A stretch of 64,000 nucleotides of DNA from Cristatella mucedo (Eukaryota > Bryozoa > Phylactolaemata > Cristatellidae). The translations under genes and the position numbers were made by a program. Below are positions 12,774-25,823 of this stretch, in pieces. The notes under the pieces were generated by a model. It saw only the letters and a list, made by a program, of their open reading frames with translations, made no database searches and was not told the origin of the DNA. Position 1 is the first letter of the stretch; every line of letters begins with the position of its first letter. The stretch spans positions 184,501-248,500 of the forward strand of contig WPIO01000027.1 in assembly GCA_009760855.2 (NCBI GenBank), read 5' to 3'.

Positions 12774-13007
12774 GAAAATGACGGGTATTTAAAGACTGGC
12801 TGATTGTCGTTTACGTCGATGACCAGGACCTTGACAGTAGTGACGTTGCTCTTGGGAGTCGTTTCGTTGGCCATGTCTCGAGCTCGGACTCGAAGCGTGT
12901 ATTCCGAAGCTTGCTCTCTGTCCAGTGACCGCAGCACCATGAACTGCCCGTTCTCGCTGCCGATACGAAACAGCTGCGGCACCGGGTTACCCACTGTAAT
13001 GCTGTAC
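12774..13007 (-). CDS. CELSR: CELSR exon 2 (second half of EC3)
   Basis: This 234-bp exon lies between acceptor TTGCAG and donor GTGAGT. It reads YSITVGNPVPQLF, then SLDREQASEYTLRVRARD and VLVIDVNDNQPVFKYPSF, which are the DRE and DxNDN calcium-binding motifs closing EC3. It begins with one base that completes the Arg codon of exon 1 and ends with two bases of a Ser codon. The family resemblance is to CELSR EC3, which has the same YSI...GN and EYTLRVRAQD pattern. Nothing is broken. The upstream intron is about 6 kb and the downstream one about 4.2 kb. Confidence 0.88.
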
Positions 13008-13744
13008 CTGCAAGCAGACGAATACGGTGCAGCGGCGAGCAGCAGCCAGCTGCTAAGGAGGCAAGCTGGTCCTGTGCAGGGATCGGCGCACGGTGTGAGC
13101 CGAAATGAGTCGGTCTGTGGCAGAATTCCGTGGTCGCGAACACACGGCCATACAGCCACTCGGCACGCATTCACGCGTGCATGTGCAGGAGTCACTTCAT
13201 GAGGAGCAAGATCAGAGTGATTTGTTCACGTGTCCCTGGATGTGCAGCTGGGGAAGAGAATAGCTTAAGATGACAGCACTGACAGTCGGCGATTTGCGGC
13301 CGTGGGTACCGTAAGCTAGTCATGAAACTGCACAGCGATAGCTTGGCAGATGCAAGTTTTACTAGCTCGTGTCCATATCTGGTTTTGGTGACCATGCTGT
13401 GTAGTGTCACGGTATGCACATTGCATGGGCCTGAGATAAATAAAGCATACCACCTTTTCTAGTCACGGTGAAGAATCATTTCTCCCACGATGCAAGACAT
13501 TCTTTTAAACTCGCGAGTGCAGCCGTGCCTATGGTCCGACCAAGACACTCGACAAGTCTCCTATTCGGTCACCTGTAATACCCTCGACCCCGGGGCAGAA
13601 GTACTACGACGACAAATGGCCAACAGTCACCTCTACGAAGCATAAGAAAACGTGTGCTGACTATTTAGCTTATCTGCAGTAACCTGCTCTTACGGTATAC
13701 TATGATGCATCTAGCAGAAGCAAATTCCGACTGATATAATGACA

Positions 13745-13935
13745 TGCAATGACTCGGAAATATTTAAAAAGAAGCTAAGTACCCACCTGTTACTCTCAGT
13801 GTTTGCTCTATTTGAGTAAATTCTCCTGTATGTAATTCTATGAATTGAAATTGCACATGCTTCCTTTCCACCACATGCAAAGTGCCTAGAAAGAGATTAA
13901 TTCTCCTAGGGTGCTATTTTAAAGTGTTATTATTA
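13745..13935 (+). mobile_element. LINE 3' end, divergent subfamily, in CELSR intron 1
   Basis: A short plus-strand remnant with ORF end FKKKLSTHLLLSV. It is followed by a 3' UTR containing the same 3' hairpin type (GTGCCTAGAAAGAGATTAAT, then TCTCCTAGGGTGC) and an ATTATTAG tail. It is more diverged than the other copies. Confidence 0.65.
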
Positions 13936-16007
13936 GTGTTACCATTTTTTAATGTTTCGCATCTACAGCTGGCAAATGAGTTGGCTAGTTCGTAGCAAAA
14001 TAATTTATAACTGGCAGGTAAGACTACAGAGCAGTCCCCACGGCATTGGCTAAACTAGGCTAGGTAGAGTTTTCCCTCAGTCCAAAGAAATGCCAGGTTT
14101 GGGGACAAGGTGAAGACCAGAGCGGGTTGACTGGGTTGACGAAAAACTCGAGGGAACGTCACCAACAGCACAGTGCAAGCATAGAACCGGTGAGCCCAGC
14201 ACAGTGTGACACAGCCACTGGCACACTAGCCGGCTGCAGCTGAAACATCTGCTGCTGTAGGCTTCATTGCAGCACAGGTCTGGCTGGCGGTGACATGGTC
14301 GGCTGAATATGGAATGACTACTGGCCAGCCCGCGTTGATGGCAGCATTACTTGTTTGGTCAGCAGCAACGATAAAACATATGTACCCTAGACCTTTCTGC
14401 CAAGCCTGTCGGCAAAGCGAACACTAGGCAGCTGCTGCACATTCGGCACGTAACGCCAGTAGCAGTCAATGCCTTAGTCTCACAACCCTTGTCGACCGGC
14501 CAGAGGCACAGACCCTCGCCCAGAGACGAAGTCAGGATTTTCATCTAGGGAGAGGGGGGGAGGGGGCAAGACGAAGACAAGGCCCGCAAGCAATGAACAA
14601 TTATAGTGATTATTATTGAAAAATTATAACAATCTCGGCTTGTATGTGACACGTGCTCGACGGTTGCTCATCGAGTGGAAGTAAGACACAATTTCGTCGT
14701 TGGTGATGGTGGTGGTGGGGGGGGGGAGGTCACAGGAATAGGGGGAGCCCAGGTTGCTGCCCGATATGGGGGGTGGTTAATAATAATAATGTACTTGATA
14801 ATCCCCTGCCCCCTGGCTCCACTACTGCCCTCACCAATAGGCTGCATGCAGTCGGCTTGAATCCTCAATGGCATCGCCTTCCACGGTCGCTGATGGACCC
14901 ACGAGGCAGCAAAGGCCCGTCGACTTTGGAGGTTCACATCATCCTTATTGCGCCATTTTGTCGACAACCGACCAGGCGTTCTCTGTGCCAGTGCATTCGC
15001 AGATGGCACGACAGACCGATGCAAGCCTGGGATTTTGGGCACTTCCAAGGAAGAGGCACACGTTTGGGGTGAGGGTTCGAGAACCGAAAAGAACCAGACA
15101 CTTGGTAGCAGCCAGAAAGGAAGAGTAGACACATGGAGCAATCTAGTTGGAACAGAATGAGGAACACGAGCGTCGACAGAACTCTATCGGTACAGCAGGC
15201 TCCCGACAATTCAGTGGCATCTTTCTTTTAGCCAGCTATGCACCGTACACACACATTAAGGTGCTTGCTCTTCACCACCGAGGTGGTGGCAGGTTCAAGT
15301 GCAGTGGGTTTCTATCGCAATATGACAGCAGGCTAGGGCTCCTCTTCTGCTGCTATGTACATAATGCTACTGAATCAGATGACCTTTACTTTTATTTCAC
15401 TGCTTTTTGCAGAAATCATATGGCCACTCGGCATAGACCAGGTCAGTTGGATCCCTCAACAGGGAGGGGGAATGGATATAAATCTTAACGATTGACCATC
15501 CTAGCTACAGGATGGAGATAATAGCTGATTGGCTGGATTAGCCCGACTGCTTCGAGGCTCTTTAATAAATAACTAGAAAAATGCAGGCACAGAGAGCAAT
15601 AAGCCAGAGATACTAGAATCCGCATTCCGATACAACACAGCACACCTGTGGCCATAGTCAGGCTAAGAAGGAGGCCAGTCGTTTATATGGTACCTTTCCA
15701 GAGGCAGCCATATCCAGAGGCAATCATCTGGAAGATGAAGGATTCTGTTGGTGGGCTTGGCAACCTGACACCCCCTTTCAGGTTGGTCCAAAGGGGGACC
15801 AGGGCCTGCAAAGCCATCTTTCTCAACGCTCACGTACATGCCAAAGGCAAATCTACTTACCTAACACTTCGGCTGACACAGTCATGCCTGGTCTAAGCTG
15901 CACCCCAAAACAAGCGCCACCTCTGAACAGGCACCACTTTCATTCGGTCCCAGAGCTCGATTTCACATCTTAGCTGCACCTACACACGTGCATGCCGGTG
16001 CACACAC

Positions 16008-16047
<40 letters not shown>

Positions 16048-17025
16048 TGCCCGCACGAGCAATTATATGCATCTCTTGTCTATCAGAGCTACTAGTGACC
16101 ATTACTATTAGCGACCAGCACCCCCTTTGCAGGTGGTGCTTAGAAACTGGCTTGACTGTATCTTATTTTTTGACCAGGTCAAGTGCTGGCGCTGCTGCTG
16201 CACCTCTCTACACACAAGTATTAGCTCGATCGACTGGACCGGGTGCACAAAGCAAACATCAAGCGTTCAGGCGACCAGGATAACTGAATCGGCAGGGCTT
16301 ATGGAGTACAGCTGCCTTCGTATGCACACACCAGCTAGTCGAGGTAGAGGTGGGCGAGACAGACGAGCTAAGAAGAAGAACCGTAAACACGATTACGCAG
16401 CCAAGTTGCAAGCCATTAGAGGGTAATGTAACGTAATGTAATGTATCACCATCAGTAAGTCCACAAAGACTACATGAGTGCTACGTAGGAGAGTTTTCTA
16501 TAGCCCACTCAAAGCCTAAGCATCTTTCGGTAGGCATTCGGTACAACAGACTTCATCTCAAGCAACAAAGTTAAAACAATATAGCTGAGTCAGGAGAGAT
16601 GTTGACGTAGCGAGTAGCTTGGAAGTACCAGCTCAGGGAGGCTGAAAAGGATGCATGATAGTCGGCAGCAGAAGAGTGGATGTCGCTGCATAAGAGTGAC
16701 AGCTGATATACTGCAGCAGTGGGCAGCACACTCTCTTCCCTCACCATCGCTAGCGAACAAACACTGAGTGCACATGGTATCCTGAAGTTTGGTAGAAGCA
16801 GGCGCCCTAGGCTCTTTGCAGATGCCTTAGGCACTTCGACGAACGGGTCGGAACGACTCCCATTCGTTGTAAAAAAATTGGATCAGAAATGCTACTCCTG
16901 TGTAACACTGATGGGATGCCACGGTCGAGATGATCTCACGATAGAGAGCAGCAAGCCAACAAACAGCACTGAAGCAAATCCAACTGCTAAGCCTGTGGCC
17001 AATTAGCAGGCACCAACGACCTACT
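13936..17025 (-). other. CELSR intron 1, part with microsatellite and dispersed repeat
   Basis: Non-coding. It contains a partial family A SINE head near 15257-15312, a CA microsatellite at about 15990-16045, and one copy of an unclassified dispersed repeat at about 16445-16690 whose other copy is near 34852. No gene recognised. Confidence 0.65.
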
Positions 17026-17029
17026 TATA

Positions 17030-17665
17030 CATAATAATAATAATAGTATACTTGTATAGCACCCCCAGAGAACTCAATATTTTTCTAGGCACTTGGCATG
17101 TGCCACAAAGGAAGCATGATGGAGTATTAGTGGTAACATGCTCCCTGTCAACAAGCATAACATGGTTAGAGGTGACATGCATATAGTCAGCATGCAAACA
17201 TGGTTAGTGGCAGCATGCACAGTGTCAGCATGCATAAGCACACAAAGGACAAATCACGTGGACCCACTAAATGCCGTGATAAATAGATGTGTTTTAGCTT
17301 CTTTTTAAATGTGGTCGAGTAACTGTACGTCGAAACGCCAGTCGGAAGTGAGTTACACGCTTTGGGAGCATGCGAACTAAAGGCATGGCCTCCAAAGGAT
17401 TTGAGATTTGTACAGGGTATGGGCAAACAGTCAGTTTCCGAAAATAGGTTGTTACGATGCTTAGTGTGGTGGAGAGTAGATCTGATAGGTAGGCTGGGGC
17501 CAAAGAATAAAGAGACCTGAAAGTGAGTGACAAAACCTTGAATTCGATGTGTAGCTTGACTGGGAGCCACTGCAGGATAGAAGACGTGGTGTGATGTGGC
17601 AACTGCAAAGCTCACGACTAACAAGCCTAGCTGCAGAGTTTTGCGCCAGCTGTAAGCGCACATCA
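17030..17665 (-). mobile_element. CR1/L2-like LINE 3' fragment in CELSR intron 1
   Basis: The minus strand gives QNSAARLVSRELCSCHIT and SLTFRSLYSLAPAYLSDL. The (ATT)n-type tail appears on the plus strand as AATAATAATAATAG at 17033, and the 3' hairpin lies just inside it. It is 5' truncated and frameshifted. Confidence 0.8.
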
Positions 17666-18429
17666 GTTTACATGTGAGCCGGCAATTTCAAAATTACTGT
17701 TGTGCAGCACAAGATGCAAACCAGTACCGAGCTAAGGATGCCCAACCTTGACCTTACATTGGGTTCCTATTACGTGATGCCTGAAGTGACCATGCTATGT
17801 AGCTTGCTGCAAGGAGGGAGCTGGGGGGGTAACACATCGTGGTTTGTGGCTGAAGGGGGTGTGCCCAACCAAAGCTGCAGCTGTTCAGGCCTTCCCCTAT
17901 CCTTCACACAGGAACAAAAAAGACAAGATCAGAAGTGTCATCCTCGAATTTAAATCTTACTGGTCTTGATGCAGGCCCTTAATGATTACCACTGCATGAA
18001 TAATCCACGACGAATTAGATCGCCTGTGCCGTGTTGCCATCGGATTATGCCGGAGACTGCCAGCAGATGGAATATACAGTTATGTTGCAGATACAAATGC
18101 TAATACTGAAGCCAAAGTGTGAGCGAATATGCACGCGGCGCACAGGCATAAACTAGATATACATGCTGCAGTTTTACTTGTAATAATACCATATTGAGTC
18201 GTACGACCTGAAACAAGATCCCTCCCCGAGCCATAAGGTTTTACTTGGTGCCCTTAGTAGCCCTAGCACGGCTTGTTGCTTACGAGCACGACCCACGCAT
18301 GCAGGCTTCATGCACGCATGACCCACACACACAGGCACGAAGGCTTCGACCGTTTGTCTTACACTCTCTTTGCTCACGTAAAAGGGAAGGTAAAGCTGAC
18401 CCAAAGAGATGTCATTAGCGGCAACTTAA

Positions 18430-18760
18430 AAGATTCAAGGTCATTGCAGGCAGTGACCATACAAGGAAGCAAGTTCTAAGACGTTTCATTCATACAAGCT
18501 GCAGGCTCAATCAAAAAATGTCAATTTAGTGCATGGGACGGCAAGATGACTAGATGCTGAGGAACGGGTGGTGCGAAAGCAAACTACATGAGCAAGAAAA
18601 TCAGAGAGATGGGCTGTTGCTAGTGAGTGAACTGACCCGAAAGTCAGAGTGAGCATCTTGATGGCGATTCGATGCTTGATAGGGAGCCAGTACAACTGAG
18701 ACAGAAGTGGCATGATGTGGCAGCTACATCTTGACGACAGACCAGACAGCCACCGAGTTT
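18430..18760 (-). mobile_element. Divergent LINE fragment in CELSR intron 1
   Basis: The minus strand encodes LLSQLYWLPIKHRIAIKMLT and LTFGSVHSLATAHLSDFLAH, the reverse transcriptase C-terminal pattern of the other LINE copies but clearly diverged. No intact 3' tail is evident. Confidence 0.6.
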
Positions 18761-19006
18761 AGCTAGCAATAGATGCTAAGCGAAGGCACGAATAATCAAG
18801 ACGGCAAACAAGTCAGGCAGCCAGGGTCACCCAGTCGGCAGCTTCACGCTGAGATTGCAGTCACTCACAATGCCTGCCGAGCATCGATCTCCGGCGAGGG
18901 GCTGCGCGGCTTCGGGGCTGATGGAGGGGGGCCCCCTTGCTGGTGATCGTATAAAAAGGACTGCCTGCCAACGGGCAAAACAAAGACCATGCCATCGTCG
19001 CGTTAC

Positions 19007-20661
19007 CTGACGAGACCGTTGAGGCCTTCATCTTTGTCTATGGCTTTTACTAGTCCAATCACTGTAGGTTCTTTGCTTGTGTCGAGGTTCTCGAGAACGC
19101 GGAACGTGTAGTCGGACTGACTGAACACCGGGTAGTTGTCATTGAAGTCCAGGATTCGAATTGTGACTGTCACAGTCGAGGTCCGACGTGCTGACACGTC
19201 GGACGCCTGATCGGCTGCCTCTACGGTGAGCGAATACATGGCGGTTCGCTCTCGATCGAGAGCCCGTGCCACTTTTATCTCGCCCAGCTCGGGGTCAATT
19301 GTAAAATCTGCATTCATGCCAGCAGCATTGACGATTCGGTAGCGGACATCGCCGTTCTCTCCGAAGTCTGCATCGGTGGCACGCACACGAGCTATCGCCG
19401 ATTCGACGGGCTCTATCTCTTGTGTCTTCTCGTCGTAAAATGGATACTCGAATGCAGGCGTGTTGTCGTTAACGTCGAGCATTTTGATGATCAGCAGTGC
19501 AGTGCCCGACTTGGAGAAGCCCAGTTCGCTATCAGTCGCCTTCACGACCAAGTTATGCGATGCCATATCCTCTCGGTCGATGCGACCTCGGACACTGACC
19601 ACGCCGGTAGTCGCGTCAATTCGGAACATGGTCAGGCTCTTCTGGTTCACAGTGGCCTCCAACGAGTAGCGAATAACGCCGGCGAGACCCGTGTCAGGAT
19701 CGAAGGCCCTCATGCGTATCACCTCGGATCCGATCGGAATCTCCTCGGCGATGGACGCAGCGTACGACTTCTCTTCGAAAGTCGGAGCTGTCGGGTTGTA
19801 GCCGGCCCTGCGAGGCCTAGGCGGCAGTGGAGGCACCGTGGACTCCGTCTTTGAGACGCCCGAAGACGGCGACGAATCGCCATCGGGAGCCGCTGCGCCG
19901 ACTCGGACGGCGATTTCGAACTCTTCATGCCCGCATACTAGCACGAACGCGAAGGTTCGCTGCTGCGGCGGCGGGCGGTCTCCGCCGGACCGATTTTCGT
20001 CGCCGCTGCCGAAGCAGAGTGGCTCGACGTTCGTGAAGCCGCCCGCCGACTCGATGGGCGACAGAGCGCCCGGCGGCGCCAAAGCCGCCACGCACGAGCT
20101 CCTCGCCTGCGCCTCCAGCGGCACGTAGCGAAGCACGCTCACGGTCAGACCTCGCGGAGCCAGGCACGCCGATCCGAGCGGCAATTCTACGGCAGTGTCG
20201 ACGGAAATTCGCACCGGTCCTGACAGGTGGTAGGCGAACGAGTCCCTCTCGGCGGCGGCGCACACGGCCAGCTCCGTCACGACGCGTTCCGCGGCCGGAC
20301 GAACGCCGCGAGGTGGAGCGGCCGCTTTCATCGACAGAATCTCCACGCTCAGGCACCGGGCGGCGGCTCCGGGAGGCTGCGGCGCGCACGCTCCCCGCGG
20401 CCCCACGGTGAGCAGCCCGTCGCCCGCCAAAGACGCGGCGCTGCATTCGGAGTCGCCGGCCGCGCCCTCGAGACTATAATGCCAGCCGTTGCCCAAGGAT
20501 GCGCTGTAGGCAAACGCATCCGCACGCGCAAAGCTGGCGTAGCTGGCGATCAGGGAGCCGTAGAGACAAAGGCGGGCCAGCGAGTACCTCGGCGGCGGCG
20601 GCGGCGGCGCCGCGAGCACCCGCCGCCGCCGCCGCGCCAGCGGCTCGCGGCTGCCGAGCAT
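19007..20661 (-). CDS. CELSR: CELSR/Flamingo seven-pass cadherin, first coding exon (signal peptide to start of EC3)
   Basis: CELSR proteins are planar cell polarity cadherins that bind homophilically at cell contacts. This exon has 551 codons plus 2 nt. It starts with a basic, proline-rich leader and a hydrophobic signal-like stretch (about residues 27-46). A Cys-containing N-terminal region of unknown fold follows (to about 285), then EC1 (about 289-400), EC2 (about 402-513) and the start of EC3. Calcium motifs visible are LDVNDN, DRE, and DxD-type AFDPDTG and ATDADFGENGD. The EC1 stretch AFDPDTGLAG...RYSLEA resembles CELSR EC1 more than Fat or protocadherin EC1. The donor GTAACG follows 19007; the split AG|G codon joins the next exon in frame. 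The 5' UTR limit is not visible. The exon is GC-rich, unlike the later exons. Confidence 0.9.
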
Positions 20662-21800
20662 CGCTCTCCGGCGAGCTGAGTGCGGCAGACGACCTCTGCG
20701 CTCTCGACGGCGTTGTCAGCGAATCCCCGGAGTGCGACCTCGATCGAGTGCACCTTTGGTCGCGAGACGCTCAAGCTCCGCCGCCCCGCATTGTCAAGAC
20801 GCCGAGACGGACTCGCTGACTCAGCCGGTCCCGGAAATGGAATGCCCCGCCCAATAGAGGTCAGCGCCCGGGGTTCCCGCTCTAGCCAGGCCCGCCGGGC
20901 GACTGGTCGGCGCTGAACCGAGGCTGCTCTCGCATTACCAGCCTCACTCCAGCCGCTGCTCTTAGCGCGTCGCCTAAAGCTGGACTGCGCTGTCGACGGA
21001 GGCAACGCCCGCGGCACCGCACGCTGCGTAAATCCATTCCCGACGGTAGGTTTACGACCGGAAGGCAGCCGCGTACGACATGAAACGCGCATAGTGGTAA
21101 TTATAGTTGCGATAGCAACAAAAGTAAGCACAGTCGTGGTTTCCTGAGGAGAACTCGTCGGCATTCGCCACCACCGCATGAGATGAATGATAAGTGAGCG
21201 CGCTCGGCTGTCGACAACAACGCCGCGGCGTTTTGCAGCCACGCGAGCTATCACCGGCTCGCGTCGCCGCCCTTGACCCGAAGGTGCGCCGGCAGTAATC
21301 CGCACGCCCCGCCCCCTACCGATGTTGCTCGACCCAGCTTTCGAGCGTTCGGGCTCTCGCGCGAGCCGGCTTCGAGCGCGCGCGCATAAGCGGCTCGACC
21401 GACACCAACCGTTCGACGCAGGCGGTCGCCGATCCGAGAGAGCCCACCGCTCAACCGTGTGGCGAGCGCCGGCGGCTACAGCCTTCGGCGGGTCACCGTC
21501 GCTGCCTGCGTGCGACGAGAGGAGTCTCTGCCTGTTCCTGTTCCTGTTTTGGCGTTGCCGACGCCCAAAATGGGCTCAGCTGCGAAGCGTGCACGCGCGC
21601 GCGTGCAAGGTCATCTCGACCTCTTATCGCGTCCGAATCTTCCGACGACCTTGGGGAAGTCCGGCCAGTGAATCCCGCGGCCAGTGCGCAACGCTTGGTC
21701 GCCCCCTCCCTCGTCGAACTGGTTGAGCGGTTCCGCAGAACATTTGGCGTCGGGCAGTTTCCAGCCGCTCGAGAAAGCAGCTGCTCCGTCTCAGCTAGTT
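20662..21800 (-). promoter_or_regulatory. CpG-rich 5' region of CELSR
   Basis: GC- and CpG-dense sequence upstream of the CELSR start codon, continuing the high GC of exon 1. A CpG-island-type promoter and 5' UTR are the natural reading. I see no TATA box at a definite place and cannot fix the transcription start. Open frames in this stretch on both strands are by-products of the base composition. Confidence 0.5.
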
Positions 21801-21986
21801 CTGCAGCCACGGGCGTAAACTGCACACGCGCGTGAGTTTGTCGAAAACGACAAAGCGAATGTCTGACCGGTTCGGTCAAGGAGGAATAGCCAGACCAGGC
21901 CGGGTCTGGTGAGGAAGCTGGCGACTTGTACGTGAGTGGCTGCAGTGCTTCGGTAGCTACGACGAATTGGTTCTAAATCTTCGCTC

Positions 21987-22093
<107 letters not shown>

Positions 22094-22359
22094 ACACCTC
22101 ACTATTGCCCTGTACATTTCTCTCTCTACCACCTCTCTCTTCCTCAACCCCTCTCTCTTTTTGATCTCGGAAGAGGATGGAGAGAGAGAGAGAGAGAGAA
22201 GTGGGAAGACAGCAGGAAGTCATGGAGTTGGACGAAGATAGGGAGGCAGGAGGGATGCACGGACAGGAACCGAGAGAAAGAGAGATAAGGGGAGAGACAG
22301 ATAGGGCGGGAGAATGAGAGAGAAAGCCCATATATTGGAGCGTGAAGTGGTTCCACAAA

Positions 22360-23000
22360 GGCTTATGCGTGTCGCACGGTGCTCAGACGGAAGCTGTAGG
22401 CAGAGTCTGACGTCTCTCACTGGCTGCCAAGCAGTCAGGGTCTCGATGACCTTCGCCTTCTTCAGAACTAGGGCTTTGACAAAGTGACACCCTCCCGACC
22501 CAATGTAAGAAGTCCGTGTAACTACTTCACCTGATTGAACGGGAGCAGTTTTCGTTGTTTTTAGCTTCTGCTCAATGTAGTTTAGAAGTTCGCCATCATT
22601 TGCTACTGCCCGGAACTCCTTGAGTTCAGTTCAGTCTGTGACTGTGAAATAAGCTGAAAGCAATGAACCGAGGCGGAAAATCCTGCACGGTCGGTTTAAC
22701 GAGCTGCTTTTCAAAAGTGGCTTGGACTCGACAGTAGCTGTTCAGCCAACGAAAAGCGAGTCCTCTAAGGCTATCAAATTTGATATTTCTTAATACCGGT
22801 GTAAGTCGGCAAGTTTATTGGATAGCGGTAACCCCTTTCCCTAGACGTGCTGACAGACGTGCTGCAGGAGTGTAACAGCTGAGCTCGTTTTCGCGTTGTG
22901 GGCTCGGTGCTAACGCCGGAACGCTCCCTTGCTGCTCATAATGCTCCAAGTCGCCATGCGACCAGCTATATGCTTGGCTTAGTTCGTGGGCATCCTGATC
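22360..23000. other. Anonymous intergenic sequence
   Basis: No gene, repeat family or RNA recognised between the purine-rich tract and the large LINE copy. Confidence 0.5.
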
Positions 23001-23007
23001 TTACGAT

Positions 23008-25000
23008 TATAATAATAATGCACTTGTAATAGCACCCTCAGAAAACTCAATCTCTCTCTACGAACTTTACACGTGCTGCAAAGGAAGCATGCTCGAATAG
23101 CTAGTGGTAACATGTTCAACGTCAACAAGTATAACATGATTAAAGTGATGGTGATATGAAGGTGAATTGAAGGCGACATGCACAAGGTCAGCATTCAAAT
23201 GTGGTTAGTGGCAGCACGTACAGTGTCAGCACGCATAACCACACAACAGACGACACATTGGCCCACTAAATGCTGTGATAAGTGAATGCGTTTTTAGCTT
23301 CTTTTTAAATAAGGTCAAGTCAGGGGATAGTCAGGAGATAGTCAAGGGATCGTGAGTCAAGCTAGTCGTGATCCAGAAGTGACTTCTAGGCTTTTGGAGC
23401 ATACGAACTGCAAGTTCGGTCTCCAAAGGACTTGAAGTTCGTATGAAGTATAGGAAAGCAATTAGATTCCGAAAAATGGATGGTGCCATGCTTAGCCTTT
23501 GGGGAGTAGATCAGATAGATAGGCTAGAGCCAAAGAATGAAGGGACCTAAAAGTGAGTGACAAAACCTTGAAGTCGATCCGACAAAACCTTGAAGTCGAT
23601 CCGTTGCTTGACTGGTAGCCACTGCAGGTCGGCGAGAAGGGGTGTGATGGGGCAACTGCGACGCTCACGACAGACAAGCCTAGCTGCAGAGTTTTGCACC
23701 ATCTGTAATCGCCTGATTGCACATGCCGGTAGGCAAGCAAGAAGTGAGTTACAGAAGTCAAGACGGGATGTCACAAATGCATGGATCAACAGGGTATGTG
23801 GTAGCACTGTCTAAGCAAGCACGAATTTTAACAATTTTATCTAGCTGAACGTAGGCAGTCTTAACTGTGGAGCTGATGTTGGCGCCCAGTGAAAGGTCAC
23901 TCACCTATATTTCGTGCAAATTCAACAGGAGATATGCTGGCAAAGCCGATTGTGCATGCTAACCTTTTCCATTTCTGAATCACGCTTGGTTTGCACATAA
24001 CTAGTAAGTTGATTTTATTATCATTCAGTTTAAGACCGTTTGCTGCCATCCTTGTGGGAATGTCGTCAATACATGCGACAAGAGAGCTGAGAGACTTCGA
24101 AATGCTGCAGGGCTGGAAAGCATCAAAGCAAAGGTACAACTGAGTGCCATCTGCATAGACGTGATCGCCTAGGTTGTGCCTGGCAATCGCACCGGCAAGG
24201 GGGAGAGTAAAAACCGTGAACAGAACCAGACCAAGCACAGAGCACTTGAGGTACTCCATACTTCTGTGGTTCTTTGGACGATCGTTCACATCAATTGTCT
24301 GGTGTTGCCCACTGAGATAGGACTTGCATAATTGCAGCGAAGTACTAATGATGCCCAGACGAGATGAGAGGCGCTCGAGAAGGACTTGGTGATCGACATG
24401 TCAAAAGTTGCCGAAAGATCAAGCAAAACAAGCAGAGAAACTCTACTTGGGTCTGAATTCCTAAGAAAGTCGTTATACGCCCGATGTAATGCTGACGGTG
24501 GCATGGTTAGCTCTAACACCAGACTGGAACTTACTAGCAAAGTTTGAAGTTTCAATGTATGAGTTAAGCTGGCTTATCACGACACGTTCCAGTGTCTTTG
24601 ATGGGAATGGTAGAAGGGAGACGGGACGGAAGTTGCTCAAGTTCTCTTGGTCTGGTGTTGCTTTCTTGAGTAATGGCCTGACTACAGCCGTTTTGAAAGC
24701 TGCTGGAACATGACCTAGGCCAAGGAAATATTTATTATGTTAGTTATGCATGGCAGCAGCAGCAATGCATCTTATAAGCAGGGCAGTGGTAATAGGGTTT
24801 AGAGGACTAGTTGTCTTCTTTGATTGGGATAAGAACTTCAGGACGAGGTCACTCATGGCCTCCTTAAATGTAGACATTGAGGAATTGAGGGATAGGATTC
24901 CAGAGGGGATGCTGCCACACTAGGGAAGGACTCCCTGATCTCGTCTATCTTGTTGACAAGGAAGCATGATCAGCGATCAGCTAGATCATTACAGGGATCA
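23008..25000 (-). mobile_element. Longest LINE copy in the window, with reverse transcriptase pieces
   Basis: On the minus strand, starting near 25000, several frames show reverse transcriptase motifs: RVSLLVLLDLSATFD, then YADGTQLYLCFD (the catalytic box, with G where a second D is usual), then SLVACIDDIPTRMAANGLKL. The usual C-terminal part (QNSAARLVCRERRSC) and a 3' hairpin with ATT tail near 23008-23045 complete it. A CR1/L2-group element is the best fit. No endonuclease domain is visible, so it is 5' truncated. Multiple frameshifts and a degraded catalytic box indicate a dead copy. Confidence 0.8.
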
Positions 25001-25237
25001 CTAGAAGCTAACCCTGGGAGTGGTAAAGGAAATGGTTGATCATACACACCAGCATATTTGGATCGTGCATCTGAGATTTAATAATGTTTTTATAAGAGCT
25101 GGGCTTGGCCTTTGCCAGGATTGATTGGTACGATCTACACTAGTTCTCGTATGCCTGACGATGGACAGTCAGTTGTGATCTTATATATGATTTTTCAAGC
25201 TTGCATTTATCAGACGTAGCTTGTTAAATGCTACACT

Positions 25238-25385
25238 GGTTTGGCCCGATTGTTAAAGGGTTAAGGTACAAGCTCCGACTACGGTCTGGCCGAAGTCGTG
25301 GGCTCGAGCCCCGCGGCATATGTGAAGCATCCGAATAGAGATTAAGTTCTCTTAGGAGGCTATAAAAATGAATTATAGTTTTTGT
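25238..25385 (+). mobile_element. tRNA-derived SINE, family B
   Basis: The head reads TTAAGGTACAAGCTCCGACT with B box GGGCTCGAGCCCC. The 3' part, ATAGAGATTAAGTTCTCTTA, is nearly the same as the LINE 3' hairpin. Other family B copies lie at about 30935, 36553 and 37610. Confidence 0.75.
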
Positions 25386-25631
25386 TATATAATGTGCTCG
25401 GCCAACCATAGGCCGTCACGGCGAGGATAAACGGTATGCTTAGTCAGAGGTGCAAATTCGTCAGGCATGTCTGCTAGAGTCTCGCTATAGCATTATACTA
25501 ACGATGACAGGTTGGAAAGGGGTTTGAGCAGTAGGGACAAAGAAGATATTCTCGTGCGGACGACATTGATGTCAAGGGGTTTGAGGTTTCGTGATTCGCA
25601 GGTGAATTTTGATGCATACGAGGGCACACGC

Positions 25632-25823
25632 AGTAAACTGACCCTGTGCTGACCCTGTGCATGTCACCCCTAACCGTGTTATTCATTTTGTTTGTTTTTC
25701 AAGCATGATTTTACTAACAATTCAATTGCATTTCCCTTTACAGCAAATGTAAAGCGCCTAGGAAGAGATTAAGTTCTCTGAGGGCGCTTTATCAAGTACA
25801 TTATTATTATTATTATTATTATA
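25632..25823 (+). mobile_element. CR1/L2-like LINE 3' UTR remnant
   Basis: Only the 3' UTR is present: the CATGTCACCCCTAACCGTG stretch, AAAGCGCCTAGGAAGAGATT, and a pure ATT tail at 25800-25823. Confidence 0.85.

Noticed and set aside
19925-20679. Long open frames overlapping CELSR exon 1 in other frames and on the plus strand
   Set aside because: They are Arg/Ala-rich shadows of GC-rich coding sequence, with no domain and no splice support.
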